A DNA stretch of 64,000 bases from Amphimedon queenslandica (taxonomy: Eukaryota > Porifera > Demospongiae > Haplosclerida > Niphatidae): contig NW_003546589.1 of NCBI RefSeq assembly GCF_000090795.2, forward strand, positions 25,565 to 89,564, in the 5' to 3' direction. Of the stretch, positions 62,642-64,000 are shown piece after piece; the stretch's first letter is position 1, and every line of letters begins with the position of its first letter. Below the pieces are notes generated by a model. It had not been told where the DNA came from, made no database searches, and worked only from the letters and a program-made list of their open reading frames with translations. Position numbers and translations under genes: made by a program.

Positions 62642-64000
62642 TAAGTAATTCAGAATTCATTGTTTATGCACTTCACTACCATAAGCAACAACAGGCACAA
62701 TTTAGTAATTAATCATAATGACTACACTTCCACTAATTATACTACTCATGACCAGACTTGAGGCCAATTACAAAACCTCAATTACAATCTCAATTACATG
62801 TACTGTACACTTCTTTTGAAAATAGGCTCAATTAGAATCACAAATTCAAGTATGTCATGTTGAAGTAATTTCAATTACAAATACTATGTTTTTGCATGAA
62901 AAAGAAACATCAAACACGGCTCTTTAAAAATAGAAAAGTTACTGGTTTATGAGTTGGTGACTGCATGCTGCTGAACTGTAGAAGTACTGGTTACATTTCA
63001 AATATCATAGAAGTTATAACATATTGTCAAAAAGCATTTTAAGTGAGGTAAACAACACTTCATGAGCTTACAAGCACTGCACGGCTTTTGGAGTACATGT
63101 AACTTTCTTAATTTAAAAAAAATTAATAAGATATATGACATAACAACATGTATATGTACATGTATCAGAAAGAAAATATAATAATGGAGAATTCTATTCT
63201 AGACATTTTTGAAAAAATTTGACCCAAGACTACGTACTAAAGTACAGGGTCTTGGGGCCATTTTTTGAGCTTCAAAAATTCATTAAAAAATCCAATTTTC
63301 ATTAGAATCCTCTCAAACTTTCTATACAATATTAGTAGATCTAATATGTATCAGGAAAAATTATAAAATTAAAAATTCTCTCTTTGACATTTTTGGCAAA
63401 ATTTTTGGGTGAATTAAAATTTATAATAAATCCAATTTTGATAAAAATTTGCTCAAACTTTCTATACAACATCAGTACATGTATATGTATCAGGAAAAAT
63501 TAAGAACTCTCACGTTTATATTTTTGGAAAAGCTTGGCCAATTTAATATACAGGGTTTCTTGCCAGATTTTGGAGCAAATTAATAAAAATCCAATAATCA
63601 ACTCAAACATCAGAACATTTATACGTATAAAAATCATAAAATGGAATATTCTCTCCTAGCCATTTTTGACCACATACAACGGATCAGGGTTTTGTACAAA
63701 GTTTGACTGAGCAAGCTAAACAGCACAGCTCATGAGCTGGCATAAAGCTGAGCACTGTACTGGGCATGTGTACAATGCATGCACATATGATCATGCAATG
63801 TCAAGTGGCTTAAGGTAACTGTTAGTACACCATCACAACTCAATTCTGATAAAAATTCCAATCACATACCGGCATGTACTGTTTAGGCTTAGGGCTAAAT
63901 TACAATTAGAATTATGTAATTACAATTACAAATTATAATTGACCTCATGTCTACTCATGACAAAGGGCCAATATTTCTAATTTTTTATAAAAAGATATTT
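62642..64000. repeat. Dense dispersed-repeat block within ATG3 intron
   Basis: No exon is recognisable here. The stretch 62750-62890 is a CTCAATTACAATT-type copy like 18775-19010. From 63035 to 63720 there are about four head-to-tail degenerate copies of a roughly 170-bp unit, each with TTTTTGG(C/A)AAAA-like text, CTCAAACTTTCTATACAA and ATGTATCAGGAAAAATTA. The copy starting at 63710 opens again with CTAAACAGCACAGCTCATGA, and 63760-63820 has the CACATATGATCATGCAATGT block. Probably a single intron of ATG3. Confidence 0.6.

Overview
This window is animal nuclear DNA: AT-rich, with tightly packed intron-rich genes. Most introns are short, and gaps between coding regions are usually 100-300 bp. 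The gene set (ICA1, tau-tubulin kinase, a DBS-type RhoGEF, EFHC2, TBL1, an MRL-like RA-PH protein, a MyTH4-FERM protein) is metazoan. The compactness, the Kelch/pseudokinase fusion and the repeats built on ACATGT palindromes suggest a demosponge such as Amphimedon. That assignment is inference and could not be tested here.

Layout. 1-800: a broken copy of the splicing factor Crooked-neck (CRNKL1), interrupted by a 408-bp terminal-inverted-repeat element. 801-7624 (+): a complete MCM7 with 21 exons and 720 residues, behind E2F-like and E-box sites; its second intron holds nested transposons. 7732-24739 (all -): an NHL propeller protein with a ubiquitin-like tail, a Sec14/spectrin/DH-PH-SH3 RhoGEF, a tau-tubulin kinase, ICA1, and a seven-transmembrane protein. 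24881-38001 (-): an espin-like ankyrin/RA-PH fusion, a Kelch/coiled-coil/pseudokinase protein, and DDX3. 38298-41419 (+): EFHC2. 41654-45001 (-): TBL1. 45244-48729 (+): a second seven-transmembrane protein, paralogous to the first. 48835-58646 (-): a MyTH4-FERM protein and mitochondrial EF-G (GFM1). 58865-61664 (+): ribosomal protein eL33 (RPL35A) and a mitochondrial carrier. 61787-62641 (-): the 3' part of ATG3. The last 1.4 kb is dispersed repeats.

How the genes relate. This is not an operon-like system, but there are shared themes. Head-to-head pairs (DDX3/EFHC2, TBL1/7TM, GFM1/RPL35A) probably share bidirectional promoters. CACGTG E-boxes recur in front of the growth genes MCM7, GFM1 and RPL35A. 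RFX-type X-boxes lie just upstream of EFHC2 and TTBK, both tied to cilia in other animals.

The most interesting content is the pair of 7TM proteins. Their topology and shared motifs resemble the insect gustatory-receptor-like (GRL) superfamily. Next come two unusual fusions: espin-like ankyrins with RA-PH, and Kelch repeats with a coiled coil and a catalytically dead kinase domain.
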